Origin: Gigaspora rosea
Taxonomy: Eukaryota; Glomeromycota; Glomeromycetes; Diversisporales; Gigasporaceae
Length of the DNA stretch: 64,000 nt
Direction of reading: 5' to 3'
NCBI GenBank assembly: GCA_003550325.1
Contig: QKWP01001270.1
Span: 63,072 to 127,071 of the forward strand
Under the pieces are notes generated by a model, which was not told where the DNA came from, made no database searches, and saw only the letters and a list, made by a program, of their open reading frames with translations. Below, piece by piece: positions 11,194-22,330 of this stretch. The stretch's first letter is position 1, and the number at the start of each line of letters is the position of its first letter. A program made the position numbers and the translations under genes.

Positions 11194-12540
11194 ACTAATG
11201 TCCAAATAGTAATTGCCTATAGATAAAATGCAATAATTATTAACTATGTAATATTAATGTTTTATACAATAAATAAGTTTGTTTTTTTTAATAAATTAAT
11301 AATTGGGCTGGAGCTTAGAGCCTTACCCATAGAAATTTTTGCGATGTCCGGCTCCCGCCCTGTAAAATGATAAAATTTACGCAATCCCCTTTAATCAGTA
11401 ACCCGATTATTGAATAGAGATATTAAAAGTAATAAACATTAATAAACTGATAATAGTTCGACACGTTGTATTTATTTTTACATTGAAATTTATGACAAAA
11501 TGCAAAAACACAAGAATTTATACGCCTGAACAAAATAAGTTATCGAAATACATAATGAATTAACAAAAAGGCAAGATAAGTGCAAACGGTAAAATTTTAT
11601 TAATAATGAAAAAAAAGAAAATGCAGACCACAAATAATCATACAGTATATTTAAACATTATACTGATTTTATTTAATTTTACTTTTTTTTGTAAATCCAA
11701 TTATTTTGTTTCTACTATTCGCCTGCCAACTTTCTGACAATGATCGTAATCTTCTAAAAAAGTTTCTCGATACAGTCATAAATCGCAAGGCATAATATTA
11801 TAACAAACCGTAATAGACTTTGGCAACAAGGAATATGCTACAGGTCATACATTTGTTGCTATATCAAGATTCCGTGCTCTTGCCGTTTCAATAATACTTT
11901 TCTTATAGCAAGTTACAAAAATTGGAGAAAAATGCACGTTATAGATTAGCTGAAGAACGGATATTACTTTCTTTATTGCACGGGTCTTATGTGACAACCC
12001 GTGCTTTTTTCATTTACTTATTGGCACGGGATTGTTATGTCTTATTATATGGGTGTTGAATAACCCGTTACACACACGGGTTCATATTTAAATCCCGTGC
12101 CTTCGGCACGGAATATGAACTGGGTTATTCACCACAACCCATACAATAACTATAAATTATGGCTTTGTAAATTAACTATTTGTATTCCATTGTGACTTAA
12201 TGAAGTATTATGTTCGTTGCATATTAATATAAATTTATAAAATATGTTGCTTATATTAATGAATTGATTTTTATTATAATATTATATAATATATATTATA
12301 TATATTTTTGATGTATTAGATAAGCTACAGTACTAGCTTTATGGGGTTTTTTTTAAAAAAAAAGAATTTAAATCTAATATTTAAGGCTCCAGCCCTATAA
12401 AATGGCGCTAGTATAATATAATAAATTTCTGTTATGTGGGAAGTGGAGTGGAAGACTTTATAACCCTTGAAATTAAATCTAATAAGAATAAATAAAGTTA
12501 GTCTTTACTATTCAAATCGGATCTCATATAGGTTCAAGTC
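11194..12540. repeat. Repeat region with foldback at 12049-12143
   Basis: No gene. GGGCTGGAGC occurs at about 11306 and its complement GCTCCAGCCC at about 12383, and ggctcc(a/c)gccct(a/g)taaaatg occurs at about 11350 and 12378, so an old inverted-repeat element may span the region; I could not find a target duplication. At 12049-12143 a long imperfect palindrome (tatgggtgttgaataaccc against gggttattcacca) encloses cccgtgccttcggcacgg, itself a hairpin, and other cacggg words lie at 11979-12025. Confidence 0.45.
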
Positions 12541-13870
12541 CTAAAGTCAGTCCAAACCCTGACCCTCTGTTAAATTTTTGAACAAGATATTTTGAGTTTA
12601 CATCCCTGTCAATTTCCAAATTACAAGATTCATATCTAAATGTTTTTTTACTGTTTTATAACCGAGACCTTGCTCTTTGTCTTTTTATTAAGTTGTATAT
12701 TATTACATGCAGAAGAGAATAACAATAATATATTACAACTATAGGAGAGAAAGAAACTCAGACTTCATGATGGCCTTCCGCTACCATCAATCTTTATCTG
12801 AGGCCTAATTGTTAGCTGAGATAAGTTTAACTCCTCAGACTTTAAATAAAAATTGTTAACATCGATAAACTTGTCCCGGCATAACCAGCCCAGGTCCCAA
12901 TATGTTAAACAGAAAGCAGTCATATAGACCGGACTGCTTAAAACGAAGCTTCTAGAATTTTCTTCCAGTGGTTTCTCCTCAAGTCTTGCACGTCTTTCCT
13001 CGTTACTCATTTCCAAGCCACTCATGACGATTATATCCAATACGGTAGGTGCCTTTCCTTTTTGGGAGCAGTAAACACTGCAGATCTTTTGGAGGGGGTA
13101 CGCCATATCGCCCACTTTTTGAAAATTCTTCACAAACCAGCGACACCTAAAAAATTCCACTTGTAACCATAGTAAAGACAGTGGTTCTTTCTGTGTAGTC
13201 CAAAATCCGCCAAGTAATTCTTGGGTTGTGGTGAGTGATAAACTCTAGGCTTGTCAGCAGGTAGTCTATGAACTTTACCTCTAAACGACAAGTGCCACTT
13301 TTTCAGTAAGTGACAAACTCTAAAGCTATTAGCAGATACTCAGTTAACTGTATCCCTAAATAACAGCTGCCCAGTTGCATGTTTTCGTTGGTTTTTCTAC
13401 TGTTTCTTTAAGACTTTACTTCTGAAGTGTTAGCATATTTGTTGGTACAAGTGATCGGCAGATAGAGTTACAGAAAATATTTTTTATTCATATCTAAATG
13501 TTTTTGATCCACCAAGATTATTTTTTATGAATCCACAATTTCTACATATCTTTGATGTATACTCTTTAGTGTATTCAATAATCTTGCAACCTTTGAACTT
13601 CCATGACTTATGATATAAGAACATCTGAAACCTAAAATGTGACCAGGTTAGCATCACATGAGTGGTTTTTGACTGAATCTTTCTTTTATTTCTCAAAACT
13701 ATCTTCAAAGATTTGAACTTGGGCAATAAAATGATTTTATAGTTTGCATACAGCTATTTGGCAAGCTGATAATTGCACTTATCCCAAAGCAAGCTCTTTG
13801 TTGCTCTGTAATTAATCATATTCTTGAATAATTTGTATACTTTATTAAGATTACTGTTACTCTATTCAAT
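12541..13870 (-). pseudogene. Fanzor (eukaryotic TnpB-like RNA-guided nuclease) remnant
   Basis: Minus-strand coding from about 13850 down reads LLWDKCNYQLAK, a stop, LYANYKIILLPKFKSLKIVL, RNKRKIQSKTTHVMLTWSHF, YHKSWKFKGCKIIEYTKEYT and SKICRNCGFIKNNLGGSKTF. The rest of the zinc ribbon and the last RuvC motif, CNLEIDRDVN, lie 0.85 kb further on at about 12627-12590, beyond an insertion. LLP.F, ML(T/S)WSH, E.YTSK.C..CG, LGGSKTF and DRDVN are in the order seen in Fanzor/TnpB C-terminal RuvC and zinc-ribbon domains. The ribbon's third cysteine appears replaced (FRYESC) and a stop lies upstream, so it is dead. N-terminal domains are not recognisable; no guide-RNA region can be assigned. Confidence 0.82.
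12648..13505 (-). mobile_element. Insertion in the Fanzor remnant, 20-bp direct repeats
   Basis: The 20-bp word attcatatctaaatgttttt occurs at 12628-12647 and 13486-13505, and removing one copy with the DNA between restores Fanzor coding across the junction (FRYE then SCNLEIDRDVN). A duplication of this length and a short A-run at the minus-strand 3' end resemble retrotransposition by LINE machinery rather than DNA transposition. The insert contains a 131-codon open frame (13160-12765, minus) with no family I recognise and, upstream, two diverged copies of a 62-bp unit (about 13235-13365). It may be a retrocopy of an unidentified transcript. Confidence 0.6.
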
Positions 13871-15611
13871 TAATTGACCACTAGAATTGTAGCTAGTCAT
13901 AAACATGTAAACTCTAGAATTAAATGAAATTACTTATTTTTGAATATTATTTTGGTTGTTGATGATTCTCATAGAAATAGGTATACACAGGTAGAACTGT
14001 TCCAATTTATTTATGGTTATATTTATATATTGTTTATTTCTAGCAGTTTTTCTGATGTAATTATAGTTTTTAGAAATACATATTCTCTATTATTTCAATT
14101 TTAGTCTCTTACTAGTATCAATATTGTTTGAAATTAGTTCTTTTTTAATTTGTATTTTATTTTAAAATTATTAATATGTAGCTTTTTATTTATTTTTAAG
14201 CACTTTTTAGTTGTCTAATTACATATAATCTTATTTCTCATAGTATTTGTTTTATCTATGATAATTCATTGTTTGTAAAGTACTCATCATTTAAATAATA
14301 TTGTTTTATGATATTCATATCATTTATTTTATTATCCTGCATTATTTAAAGAACCTTGTTGTATGTCGTCTTCATCTATTTTTTAAACTTTTTTTTCTGG
14401 AATTGGGTGCATTCATATTTTTGAGTTTTCAATTTCTCTTTGTTGTTTTCAGTTTTTAATTTCTCTGTCATTTTTAGTTCTTAGCTAATAGTAATAATTA
14501 ATAATAGGGTCTTAGCAAGCTTACTAGATTTAGTATTATTAATATTGATATTTGAACCAAGTACCATAATTTTTATATTGTTCTTATCAAAAATTTATTT
14601 GAAAATATTGTATACAAATTTCTGGTAACTATAACCTTTTTGATATTTTTTTAGTACAAAATGAATATAAAGCCCTTATGTTTTTAGTTAATACCAAATT
14701 TGATAAGTTTGTGATCTGAATATTTCTGTCTAAGGTACTTGCATTGTTTGTCAAAATTTTCTGTTTGTTTTTCTAAACTGACTTGTATGTGCATAACAGA
14801 TTCTTTTCTTTTTATTTATATTTTATTGATTTCTAAATATCTTTTTCATATTTGCTATAGAATACAATCTGTTAATACTAGATGTTCTGATACTTAATAT
14901 CTTTTCTTGATTGTTCTATTTTTTTAATATTTCTGATAAAATTTCATATATTTTTCTAAATTTTTGTGCTTTACAATACTTTGTCATTGATATTATTTTG
15001 CTCAAATATAAAAATAGAACTTATTTATATATGACAAAGAATATTAAATCATTGACAATAAAATAATAATGATAATTTAACATTCTTTGTTATTATTAAT
15101 CAAATAATATAAAATATTTACTATTGTTAAAAACAACAATCAGTAAGATAAATAGCAAAGCAAAAAATTTTTTTGGGTACTATTAAAATCTCTATTAATC
15201 ATGATTTTATATTCATTATACCTAAACACCTTGCTTTTACCCAAGTTGTATTTAATAAGTCTATAGCAACTAAATAAAAACAATAAAGTATTAGAGGTAA
15301 TAAAAAAGATAAAAATAAAAGAATGATATGTAGCTAGATTATCTGCAGATTTTGCTTGTATAAGCTTTGTTTTAGATGATCACTTTTTTGACCAATTTTT
15401 CAGCCTTAAAATAGATGTTCACAAAATCATCCGTAGAACTAGGTAAGCATTTTGCAATCTGTTTTGAAATTGATTTTCTGATTAAGGCAGTGAGACCATT
15501 TGAAAGGTAGTATAATGATAACATCAAAATTAGTAAGAAACCATAAAGTAACTTTCTTGTAACTCTCTTTAACAAGATTTCAGATACAATATTATAGATG
15601 AGCCTAAGCTC
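13871..15611. other. Gene-free AT-rich stretch
   Basis: T-rich on the plus strand with frequent tttatt/tttagt words and no coding frame of note except a 67-codon minus frame (15575-15372) with one hydrophobic segment and no recognised domain. It could be very old transposon DNA upstream of the Fanzor remnant. Confidence 0.4.
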
Positions 15612-15726
15612 TAGGGCTGTTAATGGAGTACTCCAAACTATAATAAAACATATAAACTACTCCAGTTTAAAACCAAAGTGGTTTATATGTTTTATTATAG
15701 TTTGGAGTACTCTATTAACAACCCTA
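15612..15726. mobile_element. Short hAT-type foldback element, 115 bp
   Basis: Almost fully palindromic: TAGGGCTGTTAATGGAGTAC at the left and its near-complement ending AACAACCCTA at the right, with 45-bp arms and a 24-bp loop. Flanks CTAAGCTC and CTAGCTCT are a diverged 8-bp duplication candidate, supporting hAT. Confidence 0.7.
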
Positions 15727-15857
15727 CTAGCTCTCTTTATTAAGTTTTATTTTTAAAAAGAGCATAAATAGGTTTGCAGAATAAAATAATTACATCACCA
15801 AAATTTGCAAGCCGATATATAATGACTAAAATATATATCAATTACAATTCCCACTAT

Positions 15858-15996
15858 TGATTTTTATTGATTTAGATAGGAATCGATTTTTATCGATTTA
15901 GATAGTATGCGATTTTTATCAATTTAGATAGTAATCGATATGTAATGGTTTTAAAAAAAAACTGATTAAAATCAATTATTGATTTTAATCAGTTTT
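15858..15996. repeat. 26-bp tandem repeat followed by a strong hairpin
   Basis: Three diverged copies of a 26-bp unit (gatttttatcgatttagata plus gtaatc) lie at 15858-15935. At 15956-15996 a near-perfect hairpin with 20-bp arms (aactgattaaaatcaat and complement) is flanked by A and T runs. Confidence 0.6.
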
Positions 15997-16215
15997 TTCT
16001 AATAGTATCAAATAATACCACCAATATGATTAACACAACACACTTTAATATGATTACTTATTGCTCATCTTTATTAAATGAGTTGTAATACTAAACATAT
16101 ATTTTTTTAGCAAATTGAACAAACAATTAAATGTTATTAATTACAGATAATTACAAATAAAGAACATGAAAATATGCAATAAAAATCACTAAATTGCTAT
16201 AGCTAATTAAACCTA

Positions 16216-17174
16216 TTAATAATCATCATTATAAGCATTATAATTGTCAGGATCAAGACCAGTAGAAAATAATGCATCCTGCTCATCCTGCGAAAGAAGC
16301 ATCAAACCACTGCCTTGAAACGTGGACCCAGTTTCAAGATCAGAAGCTTGTCACAATTTTTCTTCACAAAACGGAGCTGTTGTTTCATCATTAATAATCA
16401 ACTCTCTCAAATTATATAAAGGACCGCCATTATTATAATCGGCCTATAATTAATTTAAACATTAATATTATACAAGTTATTTAAAATTAACGAATAAAAA
16501 GTACTTACAAAATACTTGGCAATATGGCGTTTTATACGCTTGTCAGCACATACAACACTTTTAAATCTGGGATTTAAAATTATAACATATACTGCGAGCG
16601 TGAAAGTGCAGTATTTGTTAGTTAAGACAGGTGCTACAACTTCCATAAATGCAGTCCTTGCAATTGCAGTAACCCAAAACGCATTAGCAGTTTTAAGCTC
16701 AAAAAGTAAACAATAACAACCGATTACTTCTCAATTTTTCTTCTATTTTATAATAATGCTAGCAACCGTTCCGAACCAAAAACATTCCATATTGCCGTTC
16801 TAACTTGTTGCAACATTGAACCACGATAATTCTTTATTTTTTCAAGAAGCTATTTATTAAAACAAAGTTATAAAATAAAAGTGATAATATAAATTATAAA
16901 AGTAATCATAATTAAATAACTAATAATAAGTATAATAAATTATTAATGACTAATAACGTACTGCACTATACCATTCGCCATAAAAGCGATTTGTAAATTG
17001 GCTAGCGCTCGAACTGTGCATGTAGTCAGGGAATTTTTCTTTCATATAACTTTTCAAAGTTTCCATTAGGATGCTTTGGGTAGGGTAAACTAGTGATGCT
17101 ATCGAAATTGATTTTTGAAAAAGGTCTATTTTGTCTTCATTAGAGAAATTAAAATTTTTTATAAGGAAGAGCAA
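16216..17174 (-). pseudogene. Unrecognised multi-exon gene, probably decayed
   Basis: Minus-strand coding blocks separated by plausible introns: 17174-16962 (FPDYMHSSSASQF, FYGEWYSA; donor GTACGT), from 16849 (LLEKIKNYRGSMLQQVRTAI), about 16700-16509 (NAFWVTAIARTAFMEV, YVIILNPRFKSVVCADKRIK; donor GTAAGT) and 16443-16216 (ADYNNGGPLYNLREL, then an acidic end DEQDALFSTGLDPDNY). The fourth block has one in-frame TGA, and the second-to-third junction has no good phase-correct splice. No known domain recognised; amphipathic helical segments only. It may belong to a lineage-specific gene family. No start codon is secure. Confidence 0.45.
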
Positions 17175-17248
17175 ATAAAATTTATATAGATATGTTCTTT
17201 ATAATTTCATCTATTCAAAAAAAGTATCAAATAATTTTGTCTTTCAAG

Positions 17249-17427
17249 AGGACCCCAAACAATATATATAGAGATTATATTAGGTTTAATATAAGATTTT
17301 TATAAAATTTATCCAAAATTTGAAAAAATCTGCAATTCTGATTGGTTGAATCTTATTTGGGCCAATCAGAATTGCAGAAAATGGATAATGCATAAATATA
17401 ACCTCAACTTGCATTGTTTAGGGTCCT
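17249..17427. mobile_element. Short hAT-type element, 179 bp
   Basis: Terminal inverted repeat AGGACCCCAAACAAT / ATTGTTTAGGGTCCT with an exact 8-bp target duplication CTTTCAAG (17241-17248, 17428-17435). The interior has an inner inverted pair around ctgcaattctgattgg / ccaatcagaattgcag. No coding. Confidence 0.88.
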
Positions 17428-17435
17428 CTTTCAAG

Positions 17436-18078
17436 TAAAATAGATCAAAAATGATTTCATCTTCAAATTTTAATTTCGGGTTTTCAAACCCAAAATAATT
17501 TTGTTCTCATGTATAGGGTAAACAAGTTGCAGAAATAAACGTTTTGCAATGGCATTATAAATTCTCTATAATTTTAACAATTAGTATTCAATATAATTAA
17601 ACCTCTTTAGATAACATAGACTTGCATCTAATACTCTGGGAGAGAAATCACTGTTTTGTTCCTTCTGTTTTTTTCTTTAGTTCATTTTTTACTTCACGCA
17701 TATCCTCACTGAGTTGTATAATTAGTAGATATGTCTTGCGATTTTGCTTGAATAATAGTTGGTTGACCTTACAATGGTAATTGTCACGTTCTGTTGTTTT
17801 ATGTTTAAAGTTTTTTTTTAATAAACCAAGAAAAAAAAAGGTTAACGCAATTTAAAAGAAAAAAAATAGATATATATGAATTACCGGCACGATTTTATGT
17901 TACATTTTGATTGACTGATCTTCAATCATATGATTTACCTCTATATTCAGGTGAGTGCTACAGTGATAACGATCAATTTTGATTATCAGAAGACTGATTA
18001 CGAGAACAAGAAGGTGGATGTGTTTAAGAAGGTTGGCGAGATTGTTGGTGAGATTGTTGGTAAAAAGATTGGTATAAG
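17436..18078. other. Gene-free stretch ending in a minisatellite-like tract
   Basis: No supported gene up to about 17990. From about 17995 the plus strand repeats variants of gagattgttggt / aagattgttggt; the same array resumes at 19909-20030 beyond the large inserted element. Confidence 0.45.
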
Positions 18079-19900
18079 TAGTGCTCCTACAGACCGGACT
18101 CGAACCAGACTTTAGTCAAGTCTAAGTCTGGTCTGATTTTCGGACCAGACTCAGACTTTTATATTCAGACTTTTTAGTCAAGTCTGAGTCTGGTCTGGGT
18201 CTGGTCCGAAGTCTGCAGACTGGTCTGAGTCTGAATATATTTATATGTATTTTTTGGCGCTGAACAAGTTTACTTAGTGCATTTTGTTAGAATAAATTAG
18301 TAAAATTTTATGAATCATAAGATTTTATAGAATTTTATTAATAAAATTTTATAAAATCTTATAATTCACAAATACTTATTAATTAATTCTAACAAAATGC
18401 ACTAAGTAAACTTGTTCAGCACCTAAAAAATATTAAATCAGCAGGGTTGTTTTTATTTTACTTGTAATTTAGAGATTTGATGCACAATTTTGGATTTTTG
18501 ATCAAAAAAGACAAATTTTAACATCTTATCTCCAAATTTCAAGTAAAATAAAGACAACCCTGCCGATTTAATGTATTTTTAGGTGCTGAACAAGTTTACT
18601 TAGTGAATTAAGTTAGAATAAATTAGTAAAATTTTGTGAATCATAAGATTTTATAGAATTTTATTAATAAAATTTTATAAAATCTTATGATTCACAAAAT
18701 TTTACTAATTATTTCTAACTTAATGCACTAAGTAAACTTGTTCAGCACCTAAAAATACATTAAATCGGCAGGGTTGTTTTTATTTTACTTGAAATTTAGA
18801 GAAAAGATGCTTAAATTTGACTTTTTTGATCAAAAATCCAAAATTATGCATCTTTTCTCCGAATTTCAAGTAAAATAAAGACAACACTGCCAATTTAATG
18901 TATTTTTAGGTGTTGAACAAGTTTACTTAGTGCATTTTGTTAGAATGAATTAGTAAAAATTTGTGAATCATAAGATTTTATAGAATTTTATTAATAAAAT
19001 TATATAAAATCTTATAATTCATAAAATTTTACTAATTAATTCTAACAAAATGCACTAAGTAAACATGTTCAGCACCTAAAAATATATTAAACCGGCAGGG
19101 TTGTTTTTATTTTACTTGAAATTTAGAGAAAAGATGCTTAAATTTGACTTTTTTGATCAAAAATCCAAAATTATGCATCTTTTCTCCGAATTTCAAGTAA
19201 AATAAAGACAACACTGCCAATTTAATGTATTTTTAGGTGCTGAACAAGTTTACTTATTCATTTTGTTAGAATTAATTAATAAAAATTTGTGAATTTTAAG
19301 AATTTATAGAATTTTTTTAATAAAATTCTATACAATCTTATGATTCACAAAATTTTACTAATTATTTCTAACTTAATGCACTAAGTAAACTTGTTCAGCA
19401 CCTAAAAATACATTAAATCGGCAGGGTTGCCTTTATTTTACTTGAAATTTGGAGATAAGATGTCAAAATTTGTCTTTTTTGATCAAAAATCCAAAATTGT
19501 GCATCAAATCTCTAAATTACAAGTAAAATAAAAACAAACAGCCGTTTTGATGCATGTTAGGTGCTGAACAAGTTTACTTAGTGCATTTTGTTAGAATTAA
19601 TTAATAAATATTTGTGAATTATAAGATTTTATAAAATTTTATTAAGAAAATTCTATAAAATCTTATGAATTATAAAATTTTACTAATTTATTCTACCAAA
19701 ATGCACTAAGTAAACTTGTTCAGCGCCAAAAAAATACATATAAATATATTCGGACTCAGACCAGTCTGCAGACTTCGGACCAGACCCGGACCGGACTTAT
19801 AGTTGAGTCTGAGTCTGGTCTGAAGTCTGAAATTAGTAAAATTTAGAGTCTGAGTCTGGTCTGATCCCAGACCGGACCCGGACCGGACCTAGGAGCACTA
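18079..19900. mobile_element. Composite hAT-type element with internal tandem palindromes, 1822 bp
   Basis: Terminal inverted repeat TAGTGCTCCTA / TAGGAGCACTA and an exact 8-bp target duplication GGTATAAG (18071-18078, 19901-19908). Both ends carry arrays of agtctg/cagact words (ctgagtctggtctg-like), probably subterminal transposase sites. The interior (about 18250-19730) is a tandem array of four units of about 327 bp plus a part unit; each unit holds two foldbacks, one bounded by aacaagtttacttagtgca and its complement, the other by cagggttgtttttatttta and its complement. It encodes nothing. Confidence 0.88.
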
Positions 19901-19908
19901 GGTATAAG

Positions 19909-20236
19909 ATTGTTGTTAAAATTGTAGTTGTAAATGATGGTAAGATTGTAGTTGAGATTGTTGGTGTGATTGATAGTAAGATTGTTTGTAAGATTGTTGG
20001 CGAGTTTGATGGTAAGATTGTTGGCAAGTTGATGTCGGGATGTTTGTTGTTGCTAATCTTTACCATGCATTCTTGAAAAAATTTTTTGTGCACTTAAAAT
20101 ACCTTTAGATGAATTAAATAAATCATTATCATTGGCCGGAGCATAGCGACAGACCCTAAGTTTCTATGCAAAGTGATACAAAAGTTACATTTTTGATGCA
20201 TTTGCCCAAAATTGGTATCTTACTTGATGCATCTTT
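19909..20236. other. Minisatellite remainder and dispersed repeat
   Basis: 19909-20030 continues the aagattgttggt-type array interrupted by the hAT-type element. About 20127-20190 (ggccggagcatagcgacaga and on to gtgatacaaaa) is the 60-bp dispersed repeat seen inverted at 1345-1402. No gene. Confidence 0.5.
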
Positions 20237-22330
20237 CATCAGCAAAAAAAAATATATGTAAACCTCTGCAAGTTTTTACGCGAGTGTAAACTTGCAAAAA
20301 TCTTACGATTAGTTCGGAGTATTACGTAGGGGTAATAATTACGTAAGTTTACACTATAGCAGATATATACGTAATCTTACGTAAGTTATTGCCGTAATAT
20401 TTTGAAAATCTTATGATACAATGCGAAATAAAAAAATGCCCCTTTGGGGGGTTGCAGAATCGCAGGAGTAATATTTTCGCATATTTTGTGATGTTTTCGC
20501 ATTGTTTTGCAACATTTTGCAAATTTTCGCAAATTTTCAAAATTTTTTAAAAACTAAATAAATGATATACATATTCACATAATCATGCTTTTTTACAATA
20601 TTTCTCACGGGTTCGCAATTTATTATAAAATTTTTATTTTTTTATTTATTATTATTATATATTATATTTTACATTTATTAAATATATATTTTTAATTAAT
20701 ATTACATACTTTATTATATATTAAGTATTATTTTTACATTATTACAATATTTTAAACTACTTTCGCACTTCGTCGCATCTTATTCTATTTCTATATACAA
20801 AAAACTAGTCCTATACATTTATTTTCGCTCACCCCACAATTAACTATTATCTTCGCTTCTTTGTTTTCTATCGTTTTTGAAAGTGTTAGAAATAGTAGTT
20901 GGCGTGCGCAAGGTTTCGAAAAGTTGTTGTTTTTCTCGCAAAGTGCTGAAATAAAATAAATTAATAAAAAAAATTTAAAAATAAACCAAAAAAAAACAAA
21001 AACAAAAAACACAAAACAAAAAAAAATAAAGCGAAACCTTGCAAGAACTTGCAAAAACTAGCAAAAACTTGCGCCCATTTCTCTAAAGAAGCGTTTTTGA
21101 AATTTAAAAATTGCTAGGAGTGTGTTCTTGAAAGTGTCAGAAGTCGTAGTTGGCATGCGCAAGGTTTCGAAAAGTTGTTGTTTTTCTCGCAAAGTGTCGA
21201 AATAAAATAAATTAATAAAAAAATTTTAAAAATAAACCAAAAAAACAAAAACAAAAAGCACGAAATGAAAAAATAAATGAAACGAAACCTTGCAAGAACT
21301 TGCAAAAACTTGCAACCATTTCTCTAAAGAAGCGTTCTTGAAGATTTAGAAATTGCTGGTATGTGTTTTTGAAAGTGTCGAAAGTTGTAGTTGGTATGCG
21401 CAATGTTTCGAAAGTTGTTTGTTTTTCTCGCAAAGTGCCGAAATAAAATAAATGAATAAAAAAATTTTAAATAAACCCAAAAAACAAAAACAAAAACCAT
21501 GAAACGAAAAATAAATGAAGCGAAACCTTGCAAGAATTGCAAAAACTTGCAAACGCTTGCAAACGCTTGCGAAAACTTGCGCTATTTCTCTAAAGAAGTG
21601 TTCTTTAAAATTTTGAAATTGCTAGGAGTGTGTTCTTAAAAGTGTTAGAAGTCGTAGTTGGCATGCGCAAGGTTTTGAAAAGTTAGTTGTTTTCTTGTAA
21701 AGTGCCAAAATAAAAATAAAATAAAATAATTAAATAAAAATAAATAAAAAAAAATAAAAAAACAAACGAAAACAAAAAAAACAAACGAAAACAAAAAAGC
21801 GAACGAAAATGAAAAACAAAAAAGTGAAAAAAACAAAATAAAAGATCTAATTATAAACAAAAGATCTAATCTGATCTTGTAGTACAAAATTTGAACTTCA
21901 TCAAACTATTTCGAACTATTTCGAAAAATTAGTCCAATGCGCAATCCAGGTTACAGATCTATTAATTCAGCTTGTTTTCTGGTTCTAATATATTTCGAAA
22001 GGGTTCGAATATTTATGTAAGAAATTTAGTATAAATTTACGATTTCTTACAGTTCATAAAAAAATTGTAAAAAATTTAGCGTAAACTTTCGCAAGTTTTT
22101 ACAATATATAAGAAAATCGTAAACTTACATAAAAGGTTTAGTGTAAAACTATGCAAGTTTTACAGTGCATAAGAAAATCGTAAACTTACATAAAATTTTT
22201 ATGTAAATTTACGATTTTCTTACATATTGTAAGACTTACGTAGAATTATGCTAAATTTTACGTAAGTTTACGATTTTCTTACATACTGTAAAAACTTGCG
22301 CAAGTTTACGCATATATATTTTTGCTGATG
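20237..22330. mobile_element. 2.1-kb inverted-repeat element with internal tandem array
   Basis: Terminal inverted repeats of about 45 bp begin CATCAGCAAAAA and contain aaact(tg)gcaagtttttac. I found no convincing target duplication, so the superfamily is open. Internally, four units of about 240-270 bp (starting near 20875, 21127, 21367, 21635) share gtagttggcatgcgcaaggt, gtttttctcgcaaagtg and an A-rich block; the long hydrophobic minus-strand frames there are translations of that A-rich repeat and not genes. About 22010-22300 holds repeated inverted taagaaaatcgtaaacttac words. Confidence 0.6.

Noticed and set aside
11306..12403. GGGCTGGAGC / GCTCCAGCCC as ends of a 1.1-kb element
   Set aside because: The flanks show no target duplication and the left end also forms a local hairpin with another copy, so the boundaries are not supported; reported only as a repeat region.
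15956..15996. Hairpin flanked by A and T runs as a bacterial-type terminator
   Set aside because: The context is eukaryotic intergenic DNA with no gene ending there.
20791..21887. Series of hydrophobic phenylalanine-rich minus-strand open frames
   Set aside because: They are the same frame in four tandem DNA repeats and come from A-rich DNA read on the other strand; no start context or homology.
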